Shown piece by piece: positions 16,809-26,006 of a stretch of 64,000 nucleotides of DNA; position 1 is the first letter of the stretch, and every line of letters begins with the position of its first letter. Origin of the DNA: Pseudomonas paraglycinae (lineage in GTDB: Bacteria > Pseudomonadota > Gammaproteobacteria > Pseudomonadales > Pseudomonadaceae); contig NZ_BQHR01000025.1 of the NCBI RefSeq assembly GCF_021601625.1, positions 1 to 64,000 of the forward strand. The letters run 5' to 3'. The translations under genes were made by a program, and so were the position numbers. Under the pieces are notes generated by a model, which worked only from the letters and a program-made list of their open reading frames with translations, did no database searches and was not told where the DNA came from.

Positions 16809-18194
16809 TCAACCGGCGACAAAACTCACCCGCACTTTCAAACCTGCCTGCTCGCCATCGTGCAGACTGATCTGCGCCAGATGCGCGCGGCAGATTTCCC
16901 CGACAATCGCCAACCCCAGCCCGGAACCGGCCACCTGCTGGTTGCGCCGGTAAAAACGTTCGAACACCCGATCCCGCTCTTCCAGCGGAATGCCCGGCCC
17001 ATCGTCTTCAACCTCCAGCACCGCCGGCGCCGTGACCCGCAGAATCACGTTGCCGCCCGGCGGCGTGTGCGCCAGCGCGTTGTCCACCAGATTGCTCAGC
17101 AACTCGTTGAGCAATGTCGGTTCGCCACGCAGCCAGACCGGCTCGTCCGCTTCCAGCGCCAAGGCAACGCCGCGAGCATGAGCCAGCGGTGCCATGGCCA
17201 TGCCCAGTTCCCGCGCCAACTGACTCAGATCGAGCAACTGCGCCCCGCCCTCGGCGATCGCCCGGGCGCCGTTTTCCACCCGCGCCAGCGACAACAACTG
17301 GTTGGCCAGATGGGTCAGGCGATCCGTGCTTTGCGCCGAGGACTCCAGCGTGTCGCGCCAGGTCTGCGGCTCGTTTGAGCGCAAGCCCAGTTCAAGTCGC
17401 GCCTTGAGCGCCGCCAGTGGCGTGCGCAGTTCATGGGCCGCATCGGCGATGAATTGCGCCTGCCGCTCGAATTGCCCGCGCAGGCGTTCGGTAAAGTGAT
17501 TGAGCGCCCGCACCAGCGGCCACAACTCGTGTTGCACCTCGACCAGCGGCAACGGCCGCAGGTCATCGGGCTGACGCTCTTCCACTGCCGTGCGCAAACG
17601 CTCGATCGGCCGCAGCGCCGCACTCACCGCAAACCACACCAGCAACAACGCGCCAATCGCCAGCATCCCGAGCCGCAGCAAGGTGTCGGCCGCCAGACTA
17701 CGAGCCATGCTGACACGCGCCTCGTCGGTTTCGGCGACGCGGATTTCCGCCATGCCGTTCATGTTCGGCTCGCTCACTGCCTTGAGCAGACTCACCACAC
17801 GTACGTTCTGCCCCTGATATTTCGCGTCGTAAAAGCGCGCGAGGGCGGGATAGCTGTCGGTTCTCGGGGTGCCCGGCGGCGGGCCCGGCAGGTTTTCGTA
17901 GCCGGAAATCAACTTCTGGTTGATGTCGTTGACCTGGTAATAGATGCGCCCCGCGCTGTCGTAAGCGAAGGTATCCAGCGCCACATAAGGCACGTCGGCA
18001 CTGAGACTGCCGTCGCGCTGCGACAGACCGGCGGCGATGGTCCGCGCCGAGGCCAGCAGCGTGCGGTCATAGGCGGTGTCGGCGGCCTCGCGACCGTTCC
18101 AGTACGCGCTCAATCCGCTGGCGAGCATCAACACCACCAGCAACAGCGCGAGGTTCCACAACAACCGCCAGCGCAGGCTGCTGGGCTTATGCAT
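16809..18194 (-). CDS. tctE: Sensor histidine kinase TctE-like
   Basis: 461-residue membrane kinase. A first transmembrane helix near residues 12-30 and a second near 165-190 bound a periplasmic sensor region containing LDTFAYDSAGRIYYQVNDI, typical of the TctE sensor domain. HisKA has its phospho-acceptor in AAHELRTPLAAL, and the ATPase has LLSNLVDNALAHTPPGGNV (N box) and DDGPGI (G1). It overlaps tctD by 8 bases and, with the adjacent tctCBA, probably senses a carboxylate. Confidence 0.88.
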   Translation of the reverse strand: MHKPSSLRWRLLWNLALLLVVLMLASGLSAYWNGREAADTAYDRTLLASARTIAAGLSQRDGSLSADVPYVALDTFAYDSAGRIYYQVNDINQKLISGYENLPGPPPGTPRTDSYPALARFYDAKYQGQNVRVVSLLKAVSEPNMNGMAEIRVAETDEARVSMARSLAADTLLRLGMLAIGALLLVWFAVSAALRPIERLRTAVEERQPDDLRPLPLVEVQHELWPLVRALNHFTERLRGQFERQAQFIADAAHELRTPLAALKARLELGLRSNEPQTWRDTLESSAQSTDRLTHLANQLLSLARVENGARAIAEGGAQLLDLSQLARELGMAMAPLAHARGVALALEADEPVWLRGEPTLLNELLSNLVDNALAHTPPGGNVILRVTAPAVLEVEDDGPGIPLEERDRVFERFYRRNQQVAGSGLGLAIVGEICRAHLAQISLHDGEQAGLKVRVSFVAG

Positions 18195-18858
18195 CGCGGC
18201 TTTCCAGCAGATAACCCAGACCGCGGAAAGTCACGATGGCCACTGAATGGCCGTCGAGTTTCTTGCGCAGGCGGTGCACGTAGATTTCGATGGCATCCGG
18301 GCTGGCCTCTTCGTCGAGACCGAACACCTGCGCAGCCAGTTGTTCTTTGCTCATCACCCGACCCGGACGGGCAATCAACGCTTCGAGCACTGCCTGTTCG
18401 CGGGAGGTCAGCGTCAGCAATTCATCACCGAGGGTGAAGCGTCGGGTATCGAGATCGTAGGCCAGCACGCCGCAACGCTGCTGGCGTTCGCCGCCGAGCA
18501 CGCTACGGCGCAACAGTGCTTTGACCCGCGCTTCGAGTTCGGTGAGTTCGAACGGTTTGGCCAGATAATCGTCAGCACCGAGATTGAGTCCATGGACCCG
18601 ATCCTTTACGTCGCTGCGAGCGGTCAGCATCAGCACCGGCAGGTTCTTGCCCCGGGCCCGCAGGCGCGCCAGCACTTCAAAACCGTCCATGCGCGGCAGG
18701 CCGACATCAAGGATCGCCACCGCGTATTCCTCGCTGCCCAGGGCCAGGTCGGCAGCCACACCATCGTGCAAGACGTCCACGGTCAGGCCGGTGCTCTTGA
18801 GCGCCTGAGCGACGCTTTCGGCCAGCGGTAAATGGTCTTCGACGAGCAGGACACGCAT
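18187..18858 (-). CDS. tctD: Response regulator TctD-like (OmpR family)
   Basis: 223-residue regulator: receiver domain residues 1-115 with phospho-acceptor Asp in AILDVGLPRMDGFEV and Thr/Lys in MLTARS and DYLAKPF, then an OmpR/PhoB winged helix (about 130-220) ending with IEIYVHRLRKKLDGHS. Located directly upstream of the kinase gene and divergent from tctCBA, it should activate that transporter. Three direct repeats at 11-base spacing about 90 bases upstream are its likely operator. Confidence 0.9.
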   Translation of the reverse strand: MRVLLVEDHLPLAESVAQALKSTGLTVDVLHDGVAADLALGSEEYAVAILDVGLPRMDGFEVLARLRARGKNLPVLMLTARSDVKDRVHGLNLGADDYLAKPFELTELEARVKALLRRSVLGGERQQRCGVLAYDLDTRRFTLGDELLTLTSREQAVLEALIARPGRVMSKEQLAAQVFGLDEEASPDAIEIYVHRLRKKLDGHSVAIVTFRGLGYLLESRDA

Positions 18859-18947
18859 GGATCTCTACCTCATTCAGGGATGGCCGACGCCATTCTTTGC
18901 GGCGGAGTTTACAGCCGCAACCGCCACTGTGAAGCCCGAAAACACGC

Positions 18948-18977
18948 GAAAGAATACTGAAAGGTTAGCGAAAGGTT
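18948..18977. promoter_or_regulatory. Triple direct repeat, likely TctD operator
   Basis: GAAAGAAT (18948-18955), GAAAGGTT (18959-18966) and GAAAGGTT (18970-18977) recur exactly every 11 bases, one DNA turn, as expected for head-to-tail binding of OmpR/PhoB-type regulators. The array lies in the 450-base tctD/tctC gap, 90 bases from the tctD start and 332 from the tctC start. I see no gene in the rest of the gap. Confidence 0.6.
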
Positions 18978-19308
18978 GGGCCGTTAGAGTCGTTTCACCG
19001 AAGGTCCCGACTGCCGACCTTCGCCGTTTTGCCTGTACTTGCACCGTAGCTTCAAAACGTAGCTCTCGAAAAACGCCACGATGCGTTTTCGCCAATAAGA
19101 ACAATAACGAGGTACTGCACCATGCTGTCGACACAGCTTCAGGTTGACCCGTTTCATTCTTCCTCTCGAATTTCCCCGTTTTCGCTTGTCAGCGCCATCC
19201 TCGGCTGCGCGGCGTTCAACCCGTCCGGGTCTGAGCCTGATAGCCTGCGCGCGCGCAACTGCCGCACCTGAAACATCCCCAAAAACAACAACTCCCGTGG
19301 AGACACTC

Positions 19309-20286
19309 ATGAACCGATCCCTGCGCCGTTTCGCCCTCGCCGCCGGTTGCGTGCTGTTCGCCGGCCAACTGATGGCCGAACCGAAACGTCCGGAATGCAT
19401 CGCCCCCGCCTCCCCCGGCGGCGGTTTCGACCTGACCTGCAAACTGGCGCAAAGCGCGCTGGTCAACGAAAAACTGCTGACCAAACCGATGCGCGTGACC
19501 TACATGCCCGGCGGTGTCGGCGCAGTGGCGTACAACGCCGTTGTGGCGCAGCGTCCCGCCGATGCCGGCACGCTGGTGGCGTGGTCCAGCGGTTCGCTGT
19601 TGAACCTGGCCCAGGGCAAGTTCGGTCGGTTCGATGAAACCAACGTGCGCTGGCTGGCGGCGGTCGGCACCAGCTATGGCGCCATCGCGGTGAAAAACGA
19701 TTCGCCCTACAAAACGCTCGATGATCTCGTGCAGGCGCTGAAGAAAGATCCGAGCGCTGTGGTGATCGGTTCCGGCGGTACCGTCGGCAGCCAGGACTGG
19801 ATGCAGACTGCGCTGATCGCCAAAGCCGCCGGGATCAACCCACGCGACCTGCGCTACGTCGCCCTCGAAGGGGGCGGCGAGATCGCCACCGCCCTGCTTG
19901 GCGGCCACATTCAGGTCGGCAGTACCGACATCTCCGACTCTATGCCGCACATTCAGAGCGGTGACATGCGCCTGCTGGCCGTGTTTGCCGAGAAACGCCT
20001 GGACGAGCCGGAAATGAAGGACATTCCTACCGCGCGCGAGCAAGGCTACGACATCGTCTGGCCGGTGGTGCGCGGTTTCTACCTCGGGCCGAAAGTCAGC
20101 GATGAAGACTACGCCTGGTGGAAAGACTCCTTCGACAAACTGCTGGCCTCGGAAGACTTCGCCAAGCTGCGTGATCAGCGTGAACTCTTCCCGTTCGCCA
20201 TGACCGGTCCCGAGCTGGACACCTACGTCAAGAAACAGGTGGCGGACTACAAGGTGCTGGCCAAAGAGTTCGGCCTGATTCAGTGA
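19309..20286 (+). CDS. tctC: Tripartite tricarboxylate transporter binding protein
   Basis: 325-residue periplasmic solute-binding protein of the TTT (TctC/Bug) family. A signal peptide MNRSLRRFALAAGCVLFAGQ with cleavage near LMAEPK is followed by CIAPASPGGGFDLTCKLA, the family's ligand-binding loop. In Salmonella TctC binds citrate or tricarballylate; the ligand here is not determinable. The start at 19309 gives a clean signal peptide and is preceded by GGAGAC. First gene of tctCBA, divergent from tctDE. Confidence 0.93.
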   Translation: MNRSLRRFALAAGCVLFAGQLMAEPKRPECIAPASPGGGFDLTCKLAQSALVNEKLLTKPMRVTYMPGGVGAVAYNAVVAQRPADAGTLVAWSSGSLLNLAQGKFGRFDETNVRWLAAVGTSYGAIAVKNDSPYKTLDDLVQALKKDPSAVVIGSGGTVGSQDWMQTALIAKAAGINPRDLRYVALEGGGEIATALLGGHIQVGSTDISDSMPHIQSGDMRLLAVFAEKRLDEPEMKDIPTAREQGYDIVWPVVRGFYLGPKVSDEDYAWWKDSFDKLLASEDFAKLRDQRELFPFAMTGPELDTYVKKQVADYKVLAKEFGLIQ

Positions 20287-20342
20287 TCGTCTCTGTCTAG
20301 CGTCCATGGCCCTCTCGCCGGGGCCATGGCAGGAGTTCCCTC

Positions 20343-20801
20343 ATGCTTATTCAACGCATTTTTGCCTCAGTGCTGTTGCTGGCCTGCGCCAGCCTGGCGC
20401 TGATGGCGTGGCCGTATCAGGCGGCTTTTTCCTACGAACCGGTCGGTCCTCGGGCATTCCCTCTGTTGATGTTGGGCCTGATGAGCCTGGCGCTGCTGTA
20501 CATGGTGTTTCGCCCGGCGCCGATCAAACACAGCGATGACGAGCCGCCGCTGGATCGCGAAACCCTGACCAAGATCGCAATCTGCGTCGCCTTGCTGCTG
20601 GTGTTCGCCGGCTTGTTCGAACCGCTGGGCTTCATCCTCAGCAGCATTCTGATCGGCATCCCGATGGCGCGCCTGTACGGCGGGCGCTGGGTGCCCAGCG
20701 TCATTGTCACGACGCTGATGGCGATTGGTTTGTACGTGTTGTTCGACCGCGTGATGGACGTTCCGCTGCCCCTCGGCCTGCTCGACGTTCTGGAGAACTG
20801 A
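20343..20801 (+). CDS. tctB: Tripartite tricarboxylate transporter small membrane subunit
   Basis: 152-residue membrane protein with four hydrophobic helices (about 5-25, 37-55, 78-105 and 118-140), the TctB layout. It is the poorly conserved small permease subunit of the TTT importer. It lies 56 bases after tctC and one base before tctA. Confidence 0.9.
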   Translation: MLIQRIFASVLLLACASLALMAWPYQAAFSYEPVGPRAFPLLMLGLMSLALLYMVFRPAPIKHSDDEPPLDRETLTKIAICVALLLVFAGLFEPLGFILSSILIGIPMARLYGGRWVPSVIVTTLMAIGLYVLFDRVMDVPLPLGLLDVLEN

Positions 20802-20802
20802 T

Positions 20803-22317
20803 ATGGATACTCTCGGTTATTTGGGTCAGGGCTTCGGCGTCGCGCTGAGTCCGTACAACCTGGTCACGGCCCTGACCGGCACGCTGATCGGCACCGTGGT
20901 CGGCTTGTTGCCGGGCCTGGGCCCGATCAATGGCGTGGCGTTGCTGATCCCGATCGCGTTCGCCCTCGGCCTGCCGCCGGAATCGGCATTGATTCTGTTG
21001 GCGGCGGTGTATCTGGGCTGCGAATACGGCGGCCGGATCAGCTCGATCCTGCTGAACATTCCGGGCGAAGCCTCCACCGTGATGACCACCCTCGACGGTT
21101 ACCCGATGGCCCGCAAAGGCCTGGCCGGTGTGGCGTTGTCGTTGTCGGCGTGGAGTTCGTTCATCGGCGCCTTCATCGCCACCTGCGGCATGGTGCTGTT
21201 CGCCCCGCTACTGGCGAAATGGGCGATTGCCTTCGGGCCGGCGGAATACTTCGTGTTGATGGTGTTCGCGATTGTCTGTCTCGGCGGCATGGCCGGTGAC
21301 CGACCGGTGAAAACCTTTATCGCGGCGTTGATCGGTCTGTTCCTTTCCAGCGTCGGCATCGACGCCAACAGCGGTGTGTACCGTTTTACCGGCGACAACA
21401 TTCACCTGACTGACGGCATTCAGTTTGTGGTGCTGGTGCTGGGCCTGTTCTCGATCAGCGAAATCCTTCTGCTGCTGGAGAAAACCCATCGCGGCCAGGA
21501 AGCGGTGAAAGCCACCGGACGGATGATGTTCACCTTCAAGGAAGCGGCGTCGGTGTTCGTGGTGAACATCCGTTGCGGCCTGCTCGGTTTCATCATGGGC
21601 GTGTTGCCGGGTGCCGGTGCGACCCTCGCCAGCGCCGTGGCCTACATGACCGAGAAACGCATCGCCGGTGCCAGCGGCAAGTTTGGCCAGGGCGACGCCC
21701 GCGGTCTCGCTGCGCCGGAAACCGCCATCGGTGCCTCCGCTTGCGGCGCGCTGGTGCCGATGCTGACCCTCGGTGTTCCGGGTTCGGGTACCACAGCGGT
21801 GATGATCGGCGCCCTGTCGCTGTACAACATCACCCCCGGCCCGCTGCTGTTCCAGCAACAGCCGGACATCGTCTGGGGCCTGATCGCCTCGCTGTTCATC
21901 GCCAACATCATGCTGGTGATCCTGAACATCCCGATGATCCGCATCTTCACCCGCATCCTCGCCGTGCCGAACTGGGCGCTGGTGCCGGTGATCGCGATCA
22001 TCACCGGGATCGGCGTGTACGCCGTGCATGCAACCACGTTCGACCTGTTCCTGATGGTCGGCATCGGCATCTTCGGCTACATCCTGCGCAAACTGGATTT
22101 CCCGCTGTCGCCAGTCCTGCTGGGGTTCATCCTCGGCGGCCTGATGGAGCAGAACCTGCGCCGGGCGCTGTCGATTTCCAACGGTGCGCTGGAGATTCTC
22201 TGGTCGAGCCCGATCACCTTCGGCGTCTGGGTGCTGACCGCGATCATGTTGCTGATGCCGCTGCTGCGTATCTGGCGCAAACGCTCGGCCGCGCAACGCG
22301 CCGTTGCCGATGTCTGA
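20803..22317 (+). CDS. tctA: Tripartite tricarboxylate transporter large membrane subunit
   Basis: 504-residue permease with about twelve membrane helices. Family motifs GLLPGLGPINGVALLIP near residue 38 and the repeated MGVLPGAGATLASAVAYM near 265 mark the two inverted halves, and LTLGVPGSGTTAVMIGAL is the conserved TctA signature. It uses an ion gradient to import the ligand delivered by TctC. Its stop codon overlaps the start of the following AbrB-family gene. Confidence 0.95.
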   Translation: MDTLGYLGQGFGVALSPYNLVTALTGTLIGTVVGLLPGLGPINGVALLIPIAFALGLPPESALILLAAVYLGCEYGGRISSILLNIPGEASTVMTTLDGYPMARKGLAGVALSLSAWSSFIGAFIATCGMVLFAPLLAKWAIAFGPAEYFVLMVFAIVCLGGMAGDRPVKTFIAALIGLFLSSVGIDANSGVYRFTGDNIHLTDGIQFVVLVLGLFSISEILLLLEKTHRGQEAVKATGRMMFTFKEAASVFVVNIRCGLLGFIMGVLPGAGATLASAVAYMTEKRIAGASGKFGQGDARGLAAPETAIGASACGALVPMLTLGVPGSGTTAVMIGALSLYNITPGPLLFQQQPDIVWGLIASLFIANIMLVILNIPMIRIFTRILAVPNWALVPVIAIITGIGVYAVHATTFDLFLMVGIGIFGYILRKLDFPLSPVLLGFILGGLMEQNLRRALSISNGALEILWSSPITFGVWVLTAIMLLMPLLRIWRKRSAAQRAVADV

Positions 22318-23350
22318 TCGGCTCTCCCTCAAAACCTGGTGGGGAACCCCGCTGGTCGGTCTGCTTGGCGGTTTCATCGCCAGCCAGATCGGCTGGCCGC
22401 TGCCGTGGATGGTCGGCTCGTTGCTGGCGATCATCCTGGTGCGCTGCCTGACCCCGTGGCAATTGACAGAAATCCCTGGCGGCCGCAAGTGCGGCCAGTG
22501 GATCGTCGGCATCGGTATCGGCCTGCACTTCACCCCGCTGGTGATGGAGCAGGTACTCGGCCACTTCGGCCTGATCTTCTTCGGCGCACTGGTCACCAGT
22601 CTCTCGGCGGTGGTCGGCGTGTGGCTGATGCGCCGCACCGGCGAGGATCGCGCCACGGCGTTTTTCTCCAGCATGCCCGGCGGCTCCGGCGAGATGGTCA
22701 ACCTCGGCGCCCGCAACGGCGCGCTGCTCAGCCATGTCGCGGCCGGGCAGAGTCTACGGGTGCTGGTGGTGGTGTTGTGTGTTCCGGCGGCGTTCAAGTA
22801 TCTGCTGGGTGATGGCAATCCGATTTCACACGCCGGCAGCGTCGATTGGCGCTGGCTGGCGATTCTTTTTCCGGCGGGTGGCCTGCTCGCCTGGATCTGG
22901 CAACGCCTGCGTCAACCCAACCCATGGCTGTTCGGCCCGCTGCTGGTCAGCGCGGCGGTGAGCATCGGCTGGGATCTGCACATCGGTCTGCCCAATGGCG
23001 GCAGTCAGATTGGCCAGTGGTTGATCGGTAGCGGCCTGGGTTGCCACTTCAACCGGCAGTTCTTCCGCCGCGCACCATCGTTCATGGGACGCACGTTGAT
23101 CGGCACGGCGCTGACCATGTTGATCGCGACCCTGGCGGCGTTGGGGCTGAGCGCAATGACGCATCTGGATCTGCGATCGCTGACCCTGGGCATGATGCCC
23201 GGCGGGATCGCCGAGATGAGCCTGACGGCGGAAACCCTGCAACTGTCAGTGCCGTTGGTGACGGCGATGCAGGTGATGCGGTTGTTGTTCGTGTTGTTTC
23301 TGGCGGAACCGTTGTTCAAGTATTGGAATAGAAACGGGGAATGTCCGTAA
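22310..23350 (+). CDS. AbrB-family (PF05145) membrane protein
   Basis: 346-residue protein with about ten hydrophobic helices arranged as two similar halves: GLLGGFIASQIGWPLPWMVG near residue 15 and again the MPGGSGEMVNLGA and MMPGGIAEMSLTAE loops, one per half. This is the family confusingly called AbrB or 'putative ammonia monooxygenase', an uncharacterised transporter, not the Bacillus DNA-binding protein. ATG at 22310 overlaps the tctA stop by 8 bases, indicating translational coupling and a shared task with TctCBA. Confidence 0.85.
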   Translation: MSDRLSLKTWWGTPLVGLLGGFIASQIGWPLPWMVGSLLAIILVRCLTPWQLTEIPGGRKCGQWIVGIGIGLHFTPLVMEQVLGHFGLIFFGALVTSLSAVVGVWLMRRTGEDRATAFFSSMPGGSGEMVNLGARNGALLSHVAAGQSLRVLVVVLCVPAAFKYLLGDGNPISHAGSVDWRWLAILFPAGGLLAWIWQRLRQPNPWLFGPLLVSAAVSIGWDLHIGLPNGGSQIGQWLIGSGLGCHFNRQFFRRAPSFMGRTLIGTALTMLIATLAALGLSAMTHLDLRSLTLGMMPGGIAEMSLTAETLQLSVPLVTAMQVMRLLFVLFLAEPLFKYWNRNGECP

Positions 23351-23365
23351 GTCATGTAGACGCCC

Positions 23366-23406
23366 AATACGCTTCAAGACCGGAGGAGCATGACTTGAAG
23401 CGTATT
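23366..23406. terminator. 13-base perfect inverted repeat between convergent genes
   Basis: AATACGCTTCAAG (23366-23378) and its exact complement (23394-23406) flank a 15-base loop, between the AbrB-family gene and the convergent orphan gene. There is no long T run, so it may be a weak terminator for both or a stabilising 3' structure. Confidence 0.55.
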
Positions 23407-23416
23407 CTTAGCCCAA

Positions 23417-23854
23417 TCAGGAAATATCGAATTTCCCCATCATCACTTCTACCGTTTTACCAGACACGCCGATGCGGCCTGTCAATCGAAACTCCAAGGC
23501 TTTATAACGGGTACCTTCGACGACTTCAGTGAGCGTGATCTCTCCACTAATCGCTCGGTAGTGCTCTTCGCCATCACCCACATCAACGAAGAAATCTACG
23601 TCAATACTGCCGGGCCCGAGAGCGTGCTTGCCACTCGCGAGGCCTTTTGGAAGCTTAAAAATAAGCGACGTAAAATATCTATCGATATCGATACGACCAC
23701 CTGCAGCGAAATAGTTGTCGTCATCGTGGAGAAAAACATCTTGAGTGTCGATAACGTTTCGTGGGTCATCTTGATCAAACCGCGTAGTTCTTGCAAAAAG
23801 ACTTCCCGACGCCTTCGGAAAGGACTTTACATTCTTGATTCTCAAATCTGTCAT
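23417..23854 (-). CDS. Hypothetical protein, low GC
   Basis: 145-residue protein I do not recognise. It has no signal peptide or membrane helix; the sequence is rich in beta-type alternation with several Asp-rich stretches (RFDQDDPRNVIDTQDVFLHD and IDVDFFVDVGDGE). Start at 23854 is chosen for GGGAGAT upstream; an in-frame ATG six codons earlier is possible. Base composition is visibly less GC-rich than neighbours, suggesting recent acquisition. The 159-base space to ung has no gene and probably holds its promoter. Confidence 0.6.
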   Translation of the reverse strand: MTDLRIKNVKSFPKASGSLFARTTRFDQDDPRNVIDTQDVFLHDDDNYFAAGGRIDIDRYFTSLIFKLPKGLASGKHALGPGSIDVDFFVDVGDGEEHYRAISGEITLTEVVEGTRYKALEFRLTGRIGVSGKTVEVMMGKFDIS

Positions 23855-24013
23855 GACGATCTCCCGCTCCAATGTTTACCAGCGCACTCGACTGTGGACG
23901 CCGACTGCATAACTAAACGCGGGTTTCGCTTTTATATCTACTGTCAGAAATAACAGGTCGATGAAGCAATCCGACGGGCGGCTCTCACCACCCGAGAGAC
24001 TTCAGAAGATTAA

Positions 24014-24709
24014 TTAAACAACCGACGGCAGGCGCCACTCGATCGGCGCTTCGCCGTTCTGCTCGAGGAATTTGTTGGTGCGGCTGAAATGCCCGCAACC
24101 GAGAAAGCCGCGATAAGCCGACAGCGGCGACGGGTGCACCGAGGTCAGCACCAGATGCTTGGTGGCGTCGATCAGCTTCTGTTTACTTTGCGCATGTGCG
24201 CCCCAGAGCATGAACACCAGATGCGGTTGCTGCTGGCTGACCACTTCGATGATCCGGTCCGTAAAGAACTGCCAGCCCTTGTCCTTGTGCGCATTGGCGT
24301 TGGCGCGTTCGACGGTCATGGTGGTGTTGAGCATCAACACGCCCTGATCGGCCCAGCTCTGCAGATAGCCGTGGTTGGGGATGTCGATGTTCAGGTCGCG
24401 CTTCAGCTCTTTATAGATGTTGACCAGCGACGGCGGCGCCGGCACGCCCGGTTGCACCGAGAAGCACAAGCCGTGGGCCTGGCCCGGGCCGTGGTACGGG
24501 TCCTGGCCGAGGATGACCACTTTCACCTTGTCCAGCGGCGTCGAATTCAGCGCGTTGAAGATCATCGGGCCCGGCGGATAGATTTCCTTGCCGGCCGCCC
24601 GCTCCTGCTGCAGAAAAGTGCGCAACTCTGCCATGTAGGGCTGGTCGAATTCGGCACGCAGTGCCTCCTTCCAGCTCGGTTCGAGTTTGATACGGTCGTC
24701 AGCAGTCAT
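24014..24709 (-). CDS. ung: Uracil-DNA glycosylase
   Basis: 231-residue family 1 UDG that removes uracil from DNA to start base-excision repair. The water-activating loop [18 protein letters not shown] contains the catalytic Asp, and [16 protein letters not shown] has the catalytic His and the minor-groove intercalation loop. Two other in-frame ATGs lie 6 and 21 bases upstream; the start given ([11 protein letters not shown]) matches common Pseudomonas annotation, but the ribosome-binding site does not decide it. Confidence 0.95.
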   Translation of the reverse strand: MTADDRIKLEPSWKEALRAEFDQPYMAELRTFLQQERAAGKEIYPPGPMIFNALNSTPLDKVKVVILGQDPYHGPGQAHGLCFSVQPGVPAPPSLVNIYKELKRDLNIDIPNHGYLQSWADQGVLMLNTTMTVERANANAHKDKGWQFFTDRIIEVVSQQQPHLVFMLWGAHAQSKQKLIDATKHLVLTSVHPSPLSAYRGFLGCGHFSRTNKFLEQNGEAPIEWRLPSVV

Positions 24710-24841
24710 GGTCATACCCGGCAAAAACAATGGGGCGAACCCTAGGAAAGCCGACCACGCTTGTCAATTGATCTGACGCAGATCCGGCACTTTCCCACAC
24801 AGCGATCATACTGATCGTTCAAATTCCCGATCGAGGTCACG

Positions 24842-25954
24842 ATGAATCTGCACTTCGAAGAACTCACCGGCACCGACGGCGCGCGCATCGGCGTGGCCAC
24901 GCTGGATGCCGAAAAGTCGCTCAATGCGCTGTCCCTGCCGATGATCCACGCCCTGAGTGACAAATTGAACGCCTGGGCCAAGGATCCGCAAATCGTCTGC
25001 GTGCTGCTGCGCGGCAACGGCGCCAAGGCCTTCTGCGCCGGCGGCGAAGTGCGCAGCCTGGTGGAAGCCTGCCGAGCCCATCCCGGCGAAGTGCCACCGC
25101 TGGCCGCACAGTTCTTCAACGCTGAATATCGGCTGGATTACAGCCTGCACACTTACCCGAAACCGTTGATCTGCTGGGGCCATGGATATGTGCTCGGCGG
25201 AGGTATGGGCCTGCTGCAAGGCGCGAGCATCCGGATCGTCACGCCGAGCAGTCGTCTGGCGATGCCGGAAATCAGCATCGGCCTGTACCCGGACGTCGGC
25301 GCCAGTTGGTTCCTGTCGCGTCTGCCGGGCAAGCTCGGTCTGTTCCTTGGTTTGACCGGCGCGCACATGAACGGCCGCGATGCGATCGATCTGGACCTGG
25401 CCGACCGCTTCCTGCTCGACGAACAGCAGCAGGAACTGATCGACGGCTTGTTGCAGTTGAACTGGCAGGAACAGACCGCCATGCAGCTCAACAGCCTGCT
25501 CAAGGCATTGCAGCAGGAAGCCGTGGCGCAGATGCCGGAAGCGCAATGGTTACCGCGCCGTCGGCAGATTGATGAGCTGTTGGATGTCAGCGACGTGACC
25601 TGCGCGTGGAAAGCCATCAGCCTGCATCGGGACAGCAGCGACCTGTTGATTGCCCGTGCGGCGAAAACCATGAGCGAAGGCTCGCCATTGACGGCGCATC
25701 TGGTCTGGGAACAGATCATTCGTGCCCGCCACTTGTCGCTGGCCGAAGTCTTTCAAATGGAATACACCCTGAGCCTCAATTGCTGCCGGCATCCGGAATT
25801 CAGCGAAGGGGTCCGGGCGCGGCTGATCGACAAGGATCACAAACCGCACTGGCACTGGCCGGACATCGCCCGGGTGCCGGACGCGGTGGTCGAGGCGCAC
25901 TTTCACAAGGTGTGGGAGGGGCGGCATCCGTTGGCGGATCTCTCCAGCTACTGA
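24842..25954 (+). CDS. Enoyl-CoA hydratase/isomerase, HIBYL-CoA hydrolase-like
   Basis: 370-residue crotonase-fold protein. The oxyanion-hole segments AKAFCAGGEVRSLVE and GHGYVLGGGMGLLQGASIR, together with MPEISIGLYPDVGASWFLS containing the family glutamate and aspartate, indicate the 3-hydroxyisobutyryl-CoA hydrolase branch (valine breakdown), which is longer than ordinary hydratases. The C-terminal EYTLSLNCCRHPEFSEGVRA matches that branch. It stands alone between ung and a terminator, so substrate remains a family-level inference. Confidence 0.82.
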   Translation: MNLHFEELTGTDGARIGVATLDAEKSLNALSLPMIHALSDKLNAWAKDPQIVCVLLRGNGAKAFCAGGEVRSLVEACRAHPGEVPPLAAQFFNAEYRLDYSLHTYPKPLICWGHGYVLGGGMGLLQGASIRIVTPSSRLAMPEISIGLYPDVGASWFLSRLPGKLGLFLGLTGAHMNGRDAIDLDLADRFLLDEQQQELIDGLLQLNWQEQTAMQLNSLLKALQQEAVAQMPEAQWLPRRRQIDELLDVSDVTCAWKAISLHRDSSDLLIARAAKTMSEGSPLTAHLVWEQIIRARHLSLAEVFQMEYTLSLNCCRHPEFSEGVRARLIDKDHKPHWHWPDIARVPDAVVEAHFHKVWEGRHPLADLSSY

Positions 25955-25965
25955 AATCCGGGCAC

Positions 25966-25997
25966 AAAAAAAGCGGCGCTCAATGCGCCGCTTTTTT
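25966..25997. terminator. Bidirectional terminator
   Basis: Stem GCGGCGC/GCGCCGC with five-base loop, seven A before and six T after. It lies 12 bases past the crotonase gene and 10 bases before the 3' end of the convergent tyrosine-rich lipoprotein gene. Confidence 0.9.
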
Positions 25998-26006
25998 GCG
26001 GGGAGG

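Noticed and set aside
21208-22818. 536-codon minus-strand frame across tctA and the AbrB gene
   Set aside because: Antisense to TctA, rich in His/Gln/Arg/Asp low-complexity sequence with no domain; a shadow frame.
23005-23367. 120-codon minus-strand frame over the AbrB-family gene end
   Set aside because: Antisense to a conserved membrane protein gene without any motif.
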